Shown one piece after another: positions 47,265 to 55,012 of a DNA stretch of 64,000 nt. The notes below the pieces were generated by a model. The model saw only the letters and a program-made list of their open reading frames with translations, ran no database searches and had not been told where the DNA came from. Made by a program: the position numbers and the translations under genes. The first letter of the stretch is position 1; every line of letters starts with the position of its first letter. The DNA comes from Lewinellaceae bacterium. Lineage in GTDB: Bacteria > Bacteroidota > Bacteroidia > Chitinophagales > Saprospiraceae. Location of the stretch: contig JADJWX010000017.1 in NCBI GenBank assembly GCA_016716135.1, forward strand, positions 62,001 through 126,000, written 5' to 3'.

Positions 47265-48446
47265 GTGTATAGCAGATCAATATTTTCCGAATTAGAAAAA
47301 CAGCTTGCAGAACCGGAAGTGACGGTTATCACGGGGATGCGGCGCACTGGTAAAACCACAGCATTGAAATATTTGCTGGGTAAAGTCTCGCACGAGAACA
47401 AGTTGTATTTGGACCTGGAGCGGCTGGAATATCGCCATATTTTTACCCGCAATAGCTTTCGCGAAATGCAGGCTGACCTTGAGTTTTTGGGTTACGATTT
47501 TTCGATGCCCGGGGTCATCGCGATGGACGAGGTCCAGCTAATCCCGGAAGTGGTTTCGTTTATCAAATATTACCACGATAATTTCCCGGTGAAATTTCTT
47601 GTTTCGGGCTCAAGTTCTTATTATCTCAAAAATCGTATTACGGAGAGCCTGGCCGGCCGGAAACAGGTCTTTGAAATTTATCCGCTCGATTTTTTGGAGT
47701 TTTTACACTTTAAAGAAATTGATGCCGCACCATTAATGCCCCAACGCTTCCACGCATTCCGTCCCTTGGTTTTTTCAAGCTATCAGCAGTATTACGAAGA
47801 ATATTTGCGGTTTGGTGGTTTCCCGCAAGTCGTACTCACAGATTCACCCGAAAAAAAAGAACAAGCCCTGAAAGATATTTTAAATTCCTACCTGGAACTG
47901 GACATTAAAATTCTGTCGGATTATTCCGTTATCGACGATCTATTCAAACTGGCAACTCTGCTGGCAGGCCGTATCGGCAGTAAACTGGATTACCAGAAAA
48001 TCGGGGTGCTGACCGGGTTAAACCGGCACAAGGTTAAAGATTATATCCAATTGTTCCGGGCTACTTATTTTTTGCACCTGATCGAACCCTATGTGCAAAA
48101 CCCGGACAGGAGTATTGCTGTCCAGCCCAAAATATTTCTTTCCGATAATGGCCTGGTGAACCAATTTGCTCAAGTAAGCAGCGGTGCTTTGTTTGAAAAC
48201 AGCATAGCCAACCAATTGCTCCGGCTGGGCAAAGTCAATTATTTTCAAAAGAAAACCGGGCAGGAAATCGATTTTATTCTGGATGATAAAAAAGCCATCG
48301 AGGTGAAGGAAACACCCAGCCAGGCCGATCTGAAAACGCTGCAATCCAGGGCTGCCGGCCTTGGGCTTGAAGAAACCATGTTGGTTGGACGTTTTCCGCC
48401 GGGCATTGAATTTCATGAATTTGTTTGGGGGGGCTGTATTTTTTGA
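47265..48446 (+). CDS. AAA-type ATPase with C-terminal DUF4143 domain
   Basis: The 393-residue protein starts at a GTG (47265) with YSRSIFSELEKQLAEPEVTV. Walker A is ITGMRRTGKTTALKYLL, Walker B VIAMDEVQLIPEVV, and sensor-like VKFLVSGSSSYYLKN follows. The C-terminal domain, typical of DUF4143, ends with a nuclease-like core: KKTGQEIDFILDDKKAIEVK (E-x-D...E-x-K, PD-(D/E)XK pattern). Such ATPases are common accessory genes in bacteria and archaea with no settled function. The gene is less GC-rich than its neighbours and sits between the patatin gene and a copy of that gene's 3' end, so it looks acquired. Confidence 0.8.
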   Translation: MYSRSIFSELEKQLAEPEVTVITGMRRTGKTTALKYLLGKVSHENKLYLDLERLEYRHIFTRNSFREMQADLEFLGYDFSMPGVIAMDEVQLIPEVVSFIKYYHDNFPVKFLVSGSSSYYLKNRITESLAGRKQVFEIYPLDFLEFLHFKEIDAAPLMPQRFHAFRPLVFSSYQQYYEEYLRFGGFPQVVLTDSPEKKEQALKDILNSYLELDIKILSDYSVIDDLFKLATLLAGRIGSKLDYQKIGVLTGLNRHKVKDYIQLFRATYFLHLIEPYVQNPDRSIAVQPKIFLSDNGLVNQFAQVSSGALFENSIANQLLRLGKVNYFQKKTGQEIDFILDDKKAIEVKETPSQADLKTLQSRAAGLGLEETMLVGRFPPGIEFHEFVWGGCIF

Positions 48447-48483
48447 AGGGAGAAGGGAAACCCTCATCCGTAGGACCTGCCAG

Positions 48484-48549
48484 TCGTTCGAACGGCGGGA
48501 AGTGCAGGCGAATTTGTCGTTGTTGAAGGCGGTGTTGGGGGTGGAGTGA
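48484..48549 (+). pseudogene. Duplicated 3' end of the patatin gene, copy 2 (66 bp)
   Basis: TCGTTCGAACGGCGGGAAGT and the following bases match the last ~66 bases of the patatin gene up to the stop (VQANLSLLKAVLGVE, TGA at 48547-48549). It lies about 40 bases after the DUF4143 ATPase gene and has no start. Confidence 0.8.
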
Positions 48550-48585
48550 GGCCTTATGCCGAAAGTTATCCCGGTGCTGTCGTAA

Positions 48586-48618
48586 AGCGAAGGGGGCGCT
48601 TGGAGCGCCCCCTTCGCT
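48586..48618. repeat. REP hairpin, family A, GC variant
   Basis: AGCGAAGGGGGCGCT and AGCGCCCCCTTCGCT are perfect 15-base arms around TGG. Relative to the array at 57-59 kb, the inner GTC/GAC pair is replaced by a matching GGC/GCC pair, so stem pairing is kept. Confidence 0.9.
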
Positions 48619-48867
48619 TATTAAAATTGACAAGGCCGTTCACACATGACTCATGTTGACAAAAAAATACCGGGCATGGTTCAAACGTAGCCATCTGGCC
48701 ACTTTAGTGGCACCATTGATGTTTTTTTTTACAAATTAAAAATTGAACTTTTAATTTGTAAACCAGTATACAGGTATAAAAAACAGCGCACCCATTTGTT
48801 GGCGTCAAGCCATCTGCCAGGCCAACAATAGTGCGGCCAGACCGTGTTTTGACCGGGACAATTTGCG

Positions 48868-49066
48868 CTTCTCGCTCAACGATGTGCTCTGCGAAAATCA
48901 ACTCCAGGTGATCCGTTTCATTTACGAGTTCTTGAATAAGGAAAACGAGGCCTCCATGAGCCTGCATCGGAGCAAACGGGAAAAACTGGACATCCTGGAA
49001 TCGTTCGAACAGCCGGAGGTGCAGGCGAATTTGTCGTTGTTGAAGGCGGTGTTGGGGGTGGAGTAG
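48868..49066 (+). pseudogene. Duplicated 3' end of the patatin gene, copy 3 (~200 bp)
   Basis: Reading in frame gives LNDVLCENQLQVIRFIYEFL, then NKENEASMSLHRSKREKLDI and LESFEQPEVQANLSLLKAVL, matching the patatin C-terminus (46996-47190) with a few substitutions. It ends at TAG 49064-49066. Substitutions keep the reading frame, which suggests the copy once belonged to a full-length paralogue or was recently copied. Confidence 0.8.
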
Positions 49067-49149
49067 CAAGGGCAAAACAAAAAAATGCCGGCGCCACAAC
49101 CCCCAGATTGCGCGCCGGCATAGGCAAGTATCAATAAATTACCGTTCAA
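49067..49149. terminator. Hairpin TGCCGGCGC between convergent gene remnants
   Basis: TGCCGGCGC (49086-49094) and GCGCCGGCA (49112-49120) form a strong stem with a 17-base loop and an A-run on the left, so it can act as terminator for the minus-strand remnant at 49150-49197. Nothing else is seen here. Confidence 0.5.
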
Positions 49150-49197
49150 CTACTGCCGCAATACCTTGCGCACAACAGCGCCTTCCGGCTGGCCTCC
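49150..49197 (-). pseudogene. Remnant of a T9SS sorting-domain gene end
   Basis: Read on the minus strand the sequence gives GQPEGAVVRKVLRQ and a TAG stop at 49150-49152, the usual ending of a T9SS type A sorting domain (basic, -VRKVLRQ). The rest of the gene is missing; it stops where the IS3 remnant starts. It is followed by the terminator hairpin. Confidence 0.5.
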
Positions 49198-49200
49198 CCC

Positions 49201-49347
49201 CTAAGCAGCAACCGCTCTAAAGTAGAGACTCTGATTACCAATTTCGATTTCGTCTGGGGTCATATATCCAATGAAACAATGTGGTCGCATGGTATTGTAA
49301 ACGACCGCCCACTCCTGTACTTGTAAGTGGATTCTTGTTATATTCTT
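49201..49347 (-). mobile_element. Remnant of an IS3-family transposase (integrase core C-terminus)
   Basis: On the minus strand, after a stop at 49348-49350, the sequence reads KNITRIHLQVQEWAVVYNTM, then RPHCFIGYMTPDEIEIGNQS, ending LYFRAVAA and TAG at 49201-49203. The W-x-x-x-YN-x-x-RPH-x-x-x-GY-x-TP pattern is the C-terminal end of IS3/rve-type transposases. Only ~48 codons are left, so it is inactive. It lies directly between the MACPF gene's 3' end and the T9SS remnant. Confidence 0.75.
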
Positions 49348-49377
49348 CTATTTTAGACAGAGAAAAATCTGGTCCAT

Positions 49378-52300
49378 TTATGGAGCAGCTTTAAGGCTTT
49401 CCCGTAAGTAATTTGCATTAAAGTAATTCATAGCGGCAATCTTACGGTCGATACTGGAGCTATGATCTGCAAATATTTTATCGCGTATATGCTTATTGGC
49501 AGGTAAGTTTAAGAAATAATCCACACTGAATATGGGTGAAGATTGCAATCCTTCACTTAAGCCATGCTGGATAAAGTGATTGACCGCTCCGAGGTAATCG
49601 CTGGATGCAATACCATCTTTTACCTGAGGATTCTCCTTTAAGTAGAAAGATACATCAAATGCAGGTGAACTTTGAAAACCTCTTGTCAGACCCGTAGTCC
49701 TCCAGAAATGTGCAGGATTCTCTCCATTTGCAGTAGCGTAGTTCTGACTGGTTCTGACATAGTCCTCGTCAAAGATTGGAGATGAATAAGGTGTGAGCGT
49801 GTATTGCGCGGCCATATGGTTTACTTCACTATTGTCATTAGCTACCATTTGAGTGATTAGTGCCTCATCTTCAACTCCAAATTCAGTAGGAGGCACTTTA
49901 CGGACGCTGGCTAACACTTTTATATGCCATTTAGGCACAGATACTGTTTTATCAGGTGTGGCAGTGGCGCCAATAGTTCCTCCAGATTTTCCGCGCTCAG
50001 CAACTAAGGTTCTGCTACCGTCCTTTATTTCTAAATCGAGCCTTTTGGTTTGTCCGTTACTATTGTAAATATCCTCGAGGGTGATAGATTTAGAGGTAGG
50101 GTCGTGGATATGATCGTCTCCAAAATAGTCATCTTCCTCAAACCACGTTTTCAATGCAAATCCTTTATTACGCCTTTCTACGGCATTATTGCCATTATAG
50201 CTGATTGGGAAAAGCAATTTTTTATTAATAGAAAATTCACTTACGCCCCTATTAGGGTTATTGCAATTACCAGCTTCTTTATCATTTCCACTCCACTCGC
50301 GTACAAATGAAGTCACTGGCGTATTACCGAACCCTGCTTCTACCCAACCGTCCAGTTCCACTTCGTCATCGCCGGTGCCGTCGTCGTCACATCGTAAAAC
50401 CCGTACTTTATCCAAATTTAATTCATAGATTTCAATGGACTCTCCTTCTGGTCGTTTAGGAGCACTTTGAATGTAATTATCTATCGCCAATCTGAGCGCA
50501 TTTCTTATAAAGTACAGGTCTTTTTGTGTAAGTGTATTTATTGAGCTTTTTTCAAAGTGTTCTATATAGAGCAAATTATAAAGATAAGAGAGCGTTATTT
50601 TTACAGGCTGAGCATTACCATCAGAAGCACTGAACGACTCAAAAGTGTTCCCAGTGCCTCCACGTAAAAGCACTTTTTTTTCTCCTGTTTCAATTGCGGA
50701 TTGGTCCAAACTATATTGGCTGGCTTCAGCCCTAACGACCTGATAGGAAGATGATTTGCTTCTTGCAAATGAAGAAAAATTAGTGGTCTGATACTCTAAA
50801 AACAAACCGCCGTAGTGTACTTGGAGTGGAAAATGGGTACCCCAGTTTTGTATAAAAGTCGTTAGCTTAGTTTGTATATTTGATGGTATATTATTATAGG
50901 TACTATAATATTGAGTAATTGGATTTAAACCCTTGACAGCATTAATAAAATTATCACTCAAATCCGCATCTTCCTTGACCAAAGCCAGGTTATACGTGTC
51001 GTAAAACATCCTGGAAAACGTAAATACCTGTGACCGTGAAAAGTTTTGTTCAGCTTCATTAGAATAACCGAATTTTCCGGACATACTTGAAGAACCTATA
51101 GATATTTCCGGCTCAATACCGACAGAAAACGTGTTCCTGAAATTCTGTGTTCCAAAGACGCTTTTATTCTTTACTTCCCCATAAGCTACGTTGGTACCAG
51201 AATATGCGAACTGATTCTTCATTACATAGTCTCCAAACCTGTCCTTGGTGTGGTCAATATCCGAATCGCTTAAGTCTTTGAAGATTTGCTTGCACAAACC
51301 TCCCCCTTCTGGTACTGATTTGTCAATATGCGCAGGCAACGTTTTAATAATATCGAAAGAATTTATACTGGCCGTAAAGTTGGGAATTAGGTTCTTGCCT
51401 GATTTATAGTCTTTCCATTGGATGACAGGTTTTATCGTATATACCCTTTTTTTTCTATCCTGTATGTCTATGGAAGGGATGTAAGTAGGCGCTGTCCCCG
51501 AGTGATTTATTTCAAAAGTTATAATATCTTTTAAGTTAACCGGAACCTCCCAAATACCCTTTACATTTCTGGGAATCACACCTTCTTCCTGTAAAGCACC
51601 TTTACCCCCAGACTGCCGCTTAACAGTAATGTTATCAAAAATATCATCTTTGATTTCAAGGTATATTTTAGTATTAAACGTAGTCGTTTCGGGATAGGAC
51701 TTTAAGGTTCGGATTTCTGTAGTGAAATTTCTTAAGCCCCATTTTGCTATATTTAATGAACTTATGGCCCCGGCTTGTTTAAAACGGCCGCCTACAACTA
51801 TATTTTGATCTTTATCCAGTGCGATAGCGTCTATATAAGGTCTGGAATCCCCAAGCATAAGATCACTTGTAGGGGATCGTATGCCGGTAGATAGCTTGAC
51901 CCATTTTTGTTGCCCAATTTTCCACTGCGCAACATCATGGCAGCTTACCCCCGAAGCATAGGTAAAGTCACCACCGGCATATACGGAACCCATTTGATCG
52001 CATTTGATCGCTTTGCATTCATCATTCAAACCAACACCCAGAGCCGACCATGTACTGCCATTCCACATAGCCGTTCTATTGGCAGTTTGACCACCAGCGG
52101 TTGTAAATGACCCGCCTACATACAGATTGTTATTTTCATCGAAATCCATCGCAAGACAAGTGCCGTTCAGACCTGTCCCCAAGGCCTCCCAGGTGGTACC
52201 ATTCCATTTTGCGATGTTGTTGACCGTTACGCCTCCGGCCGTTACAAAGGAACCTCCGGCATATAAATTACCAGTGGCATCCAATTTTAAAACACGGCAT

Positions 52301-52869
52301 GTACCCGAAAGGCCGTCGCCTAAATTCTCCCAGGAAGTGCCATTCCAAACGGCAACATGATTGGCATTTTTGCCTCCGGCTGTTGTGAAAGTGCCTCCGG
52401 CATATACCTTAGTACTTGAAGAAACTGCAATACTCTTGCAGTATCCATTCAATCCGGTTCCTAAAGCGGACCAGGTGGCGCCATCCCATTTTGCGATTCG
52501 ATCCACATTTAATGTGCCGATATACTGAAAATAACCGCCAATGTAAAGATGTGCTTTCTCGTCCGTGCCTATAGCAAATACTTGATCCGATATAGCACCT
52601 ATGGCATGCCAGTTATCTCCTTCTCTATAAGTAATATTGTATACTGCAACTCCTTTAGCAACTGAAAAGTCGCCACCAACATATAATCGGTTGTTTTTGT
52701 CGAGGTGGATGGCGTTAACTCCTGACCATCTACCTCCTCCTATATCTCCAACATAGGTACCCCAACTATTATGGCCTTCGGTGGCGAAAATGTGTTCGTT
52801 TGATTGCGAATTCACCGTCCCACTGACGAGAAAAAACAGTTGCACTACTAACAAAAAATAGTTTTTCAT
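49378..52869 (-). CDS. Secreted MACPF (membrane attack complex/perforin) protein with N-terminal beta-propeller-like repeats
   Basis: The 1163-residue protein starts with a signal peptide (MKNYFLLVVQLFFLVSGTVN). Residues ~40-375 hold about seven ~45-residue blades (LYVGGDFSVAKG, IAKWDGATWSALGTGLNG, VAVWNGTSWENLGDGLSG, TAMWNGSTWSALGVGLND). A MACPF domain covers about residues 520-800, with the signature NWGTHFPLQVHYGG (W-G-T-H-F then six residues then G-G) near residue 673 and Ser-rich strands that could form membrane hairpins. A beta-rich middle domain (EEDDYFGDDHIHDPTSKS) and a C-terminal region with repeats FDVSFYLKENPQV and FSVDYFLNLP follow. No T9SS sorting domain was recognised. MACPF proteins oligomerise into pores, so a toxin or predation role is likely. 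The gene is strongly AT-rich compared with its neighbours. Confidence 0.85.
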   Translation of the reverse strand: MKNYFLLVVQLFFLVSGTVNSQSNEHIFATEGHNSWGTYVGDIGGGRWSGVNAIHLDKNNRLYVGGDFSVAKGVAVYNITYREGDNWHAIGAISDQVFAIGTDEKAHLYIGGYFQYIGTLNVDRIAKWDGATWSALGTGLNGYCKSIAVSSSTKVYAGGTFTTAGGKNANHVAVWNGTSWENLGDGLSGTCRVLKLDATGNLYAGGSFVTAGGVTVNNIAKWNGTTWEALGTGLNGTCLAMDFDENNNLYVGGSFTTAGGQTANRTAMWNGSTWSALGVGLNDECKAIKCDQMGSVYAGGDFTYASGVSCHDVAQWKIGQQKWVKLSTGIRSPTSDLMLGDSRPYIDAIALDKDQNIVVGGRFKQAGAISSLNIAKWGLRNFTTEIRTLKSYPETTTFNTKIYLEIKDDIFDNITVKRQSGGKGALQEEGVIPRNVKGIWEVPVNLKDIITFEINHSGTAPTYIPSIDIQDRKKRVYTIKPVIQWKDYKSGKNLIPNFTASINSFDIIKTLPAHIDKSVPEGGGLCKQIFKDLSDSDIDHTKDRFGDYVMKNQFAYSGTNVAYGEVKNKSVFGTQNFRNTFSVGIEPEISIGSSSMSGKFGYSNEAEQNFSRSQVFTFSRMFYDTYNLALVKEDADLSDNFINAVKGLNPITQYYSTYNNIPSNIQTKLTTFIQNWGTHFPLQVHYGGLFLEYQTTNFSSFARSKSSSYQVVRAEASQYSLDQSAIETGEKKVLLRGGTGNTFESFSASDGNAQPVKITLSYLYNLLYIEHFEKSSINTLTQKDLYFIRNALRLAIDNYIQSAPKRPEGESIEIYELNLDKVRVLRCDDDGTGDDEVELDGWVEAGFGNTPVTSFVREWSGNDKEAGNCNNPNRGVSEFSINKKLLFPISYNGNNAVERRNKGFALKTWFEEDDYFGDDHIHDPTSKSITLEDIYNSNGQTKRLDLEIKDGSRTLVAERGKSGGTIGATATPDKTVSVPKWHIKVLASVRKVPPTEFGVEDEALITQMVANDNSEVNHMAAQYTLTPYSSPIFDEDYVRTSQNYATANGENPAHFWRTTGLTRGFQSSPAFDVSFYLKENPQVKDGIASSDYLGAVNHFIQHGLSEGLQSSPIFSVDYFLNLPANKHIRDKIFADHSSSIDRKIAAMNYFNANYLRESLKAAP

Positions 52870-53136
52870 TTTGTTTTATAATTTTAGTTATCTGAATTGC
52901 TCTTATTCTATTTTTTACAAGGATTTTAAACCCTCTTATTGGGGACTTTAGCCCCTTAAAAAAACACCTCTACCTTTAAACGGCGTTATCAATTTTGCGA
53001 AAGGCTAAATGTTGCATCAGGGTTATACACTGAAACTGAAAATACAAAGCAAAGGTGTAACATATCAAGGAGCTAAATCCGTCAACTTGGTAGCTGAATC
53101 CGTCAAAATGGCCCGGAAATGCCCCCGGGAAAACAC
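52870..53136. other. AT-rich intergenic region upstream of the MACPF gene
   Basis: The region is AT-rich like the MACPF gene up to about 53100 and GC-rich beyond, so the foreign segment seems to end here. On the minus strand, CCTTGTAAAAAATAGAATAA and TAACTAAAAT could be a promoter, but no TAnnTTTG match was found. GGGACTTTAGCCCC (52943-52956) is a small hairpin. Confidence 0.35.
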
Positions 53137-53697
53137 TCACTCCCCCAAAACCACCGAAGGCAACGACCCGAACCGCGCCCGGAAGCAGCGCGAAAACGCC
53201 CGGGCATCGCGGTACCCGACACTGAAAGCCAGCCGGGCTACAGTCCGGCACCTGCCGGTTTCCAGTAGTTGCCGGGCCACGTCCAGCCGTATTTTTTGCA
53301 GGTATTGTTGCGGCGTCTGTCCGGTCAGGCATTTCACCTTGCGCAACAAGGTGGAGGCGCTCATGGCGCATGCATCTGCCAACCTGGCCACCGTAAGCGT
53401 ATCGTCGGCCAGGTGCTTGCGCACGTAGCGTTCGAAGTTTTCCAGCCACATGCGGTCAGTTGGCGCCAACGGCTGCCGGGCCGCCCGGATGTGCAGCAGG
53501 CGATTGTGTTGCGCCGCCCATTCGGTTGTACCGGCAGCTTGCGCGGGAGCGCCCGCCCTGCTGAAATCCAGGCCATAGAACAGGTTGACGGGAATACGGC
53601 GCGGGAGACTTCCGTTTTTTTCCATTCGAAATGGGTCCATTGTTGGTGAAACTGATGTCCCGGCGCCATTGAGTGTCGGCGAGCCGGCGAGAACCAT
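53137..53697 (-). CDS. AraC-type HTH regulator, similar to the C-terminus of a hybrid two-component system
   Basis: The C-terminal ~115 residues (RMWLENFERYVRKHLADDTL, LADACAMSASTLLRKVKCLT, TPQQYLQKIRLDVARQLLET, AFSVGYRDARAFSRCFRARF) are an AraC HTH, closely similar to the end of the hybrid kinase at 59437-62193 (SESTLLRQLKRLTGLTPQQY). The N-terminal ~70 residues lack a known domain. It could be a free-standing regulator or the 3' remnant of a former hybrid kinase that lost its kinase and receiver parts. It lies on the same strand 267 bases upstream of the MACPF gene and might control it; this is only position-based. Confidence 0.7.
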   Translation of the reverse strand: MVLAGSPTLNGAGTSVSPTMDPFRMEKNGSLPRRIPVNLFYGLDFSRAGAPAQAAGTTEWAAQHNRLLHIRAARQPLAPTDRMWLENFERYVRKHLADDTLTVARLADACAMSASTLLRKVKCLTGQTPQQYLQKIRLDVARQLLETGRCRTVARLAFSVGYRDARAFSRCFRARFGSLPSVVLGE

Positions 53698-53875
53698 GCC
53701 CTACAAAGGTGGAGCGCCCCTCCGGCCCCGGTAAGCGCGGAAATACCCGGCTTTAAAAACCGGTTGGATGTACCCGAAATACCCGTAGAAATACCTGTTT
53801 TGCAGCGGAAGGTTTGGCGCGGTTGGCCGGGTAAAGTACTTTGCGTCAAATTAAATTTTTAACGCATCACAACAC

Positions 53876-54313
53876 ATGAACTGGAAACTCAACTACTGGA
53901 CCCTGCTCTTCGCCATCGCCGCAGCCGGCCTGGTTTACCAATGGAATGCCGCCCGGCCCTTGTCTGACGACAAACCAAGCTCACCCTATAATATTCCGGA
54001 CTCCATCGCCTATGCGCGCCGGCTGCTCTATGCATCCGATTATGCCCCTAAAGTGCAAACCTTTGCAGCCGACAGCTGCCATACGGTAAACGGCGGCGTC
54101 CTGTTTTTCGGCATCCATGAAGCCGAACTGACGGCGATGGCCAGTGTCTTCACAGCGGCCGACAGCGTGACCGCGTTTTTGGGGCTCATCCCGGGAACCG
54201 GCGGGGCCTCGGACACGCTCGACCTCATGTTCGAGGTGTATCCCATTTACGAGCCGTTGACGGCGAAGTACTACGATTTCACCAAGCCCTGCCCGCCCTG
54301 CGCCGGCAACTAA
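53876..54313 (+). CDS. Hypothetical protein with N-terminal TM anchor
   Basis: The 145-residue protein starts MNWKLNYWTLLFAIAAAGLV, a single membrane anchor or uncleaved signal, followed by a soluble domain: DSIAYARRLLYASDYAPKVQ, DSCHTVNGGVLFFGIHEAEL and TLDLMFEVYPIYEPLTAKYY, ending KPCPPCAGN. The C-P-P-C pair near the C-terminus could be redox-active but is not in a thioredoxin context. No family is recognised. It is the first of four same-strand genes leading to a histidine kinase and response regulator, 18 bases before the next. Confidence 0.5.
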   Translation: MNWKLNYWTLLFAIAAAGLVYQWNAARPLSDDKPSSPYNIPDSIAYARRLLYASDYAPKVQTFAADSCHTVNGGVLFFGIHEAELTAMASVFTAADSVTAFLGLIPGTGGASDTLDLMFEVYPIYEPLTAKYYDFTKPCPPCAGN

Positions 54314-54331
54314 CCCTTCCAATAAACCCCG

Positions 54332-55012
54332 ATGGGATCGATGCAGGAAATATGGATGTGGTTTTCCGAAGCGGCGCGGTATTGCGCCGGGCTGAGCCTG
54401 TTGCTGTTGATCTTCAAAATCAGGCGTTTGCCCTGGTTGTTCCGGATATTGATTTTCGTGCTGGCCGTAGACCTGCTCACCGAAAGCCTGGCCACCTGGA
54501 TGTTTTACCGGAAGATCAACAACATGCCCCTGCTGCACCTGTACACGCTGCTGAGTTTCTGGCTGTTTTCGTTTTTTTTCCGCGAATTGTTCCGGAAAAA
54601 ACCGCTCGTCCGGCGCTACTTCTGGCCGTATCTGGCTGCGGTGAGCCTGGCTTTGGCCGCCAATACGCTCTGGCTCGAACCCTTCGACGGCTTCAACAGC
54701 AATGCCAAAACACTTGTGCAGGCGCTGTTTATCGGCTATGTGGTGTACTACCTGTTCGACGCCTTTGGCAAAACGGATTTTTTACAGGCCCGGGACCTGG
54801 CCATCAGCCTGGTCAACATGGCGATCCTGATTTATAATGCCGGTAGCCTGTTTATTTTTATGTTTGCCAAAACCCTGAACAACGGCATGCTCTCCACTAA
54901 GGCACAAAGCGGGTTGTGGATGATGAATAGCCTGCTTTACCTGATTTTTCAACTGCTGTTGCTGTTTGCGGTATGGATACAAGTTTTCAAGGCGACGAAA
55001 TCCTCCTCCTGA
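54332..55012 (+). CDS. Multi-TM membrane protein in a two-component operon
   Basis: The 226-residue protein has about seven hydrophobic helices (YCAGLSLLLLIFKIRRLPWL, LLHLYTLLSFWLFSFFFREL, YFWPYLAAVSLALAANTLWL, MMNSLLYLIFQLLLLFAVWI). It carries no catalytic motif. Its last 40 bases overlap the start of the histidine kinase gene, so translation is coupled; such 7-TM proteins often precede HisKA_3 kinases in Bacteroidota and may serve as the sensor. An alternative start is the ATG at 54341. Confidence 0.65.
   Translation: MGSMQEIWMWFSEAARYCAGLSLLLLIFKIRRLPWLFRILIFVLAVDLLTESLATWMFYRKINNMPLLHLYTLLSFWLFSFFFRELFRKKPLVRRYFWPYLAAVSLALAANTLWLEPFDGFNSNAKTLVQALFIGYVVYYLFDAFGKTDFLQARDLAISLVNMAILIYNAGSLFIFMFAKTLNNGMLSTKAQSGLWMMNSLLYLIFQLLLLFAVWIQVFKATKSSS

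Noticed and set aside
48704..49099. Minus-strand open frame across the third patatin-end copy
   Set aside because: It is antisense to an in-frame copy of the patatin C-terminus and has no recognisable protein features.
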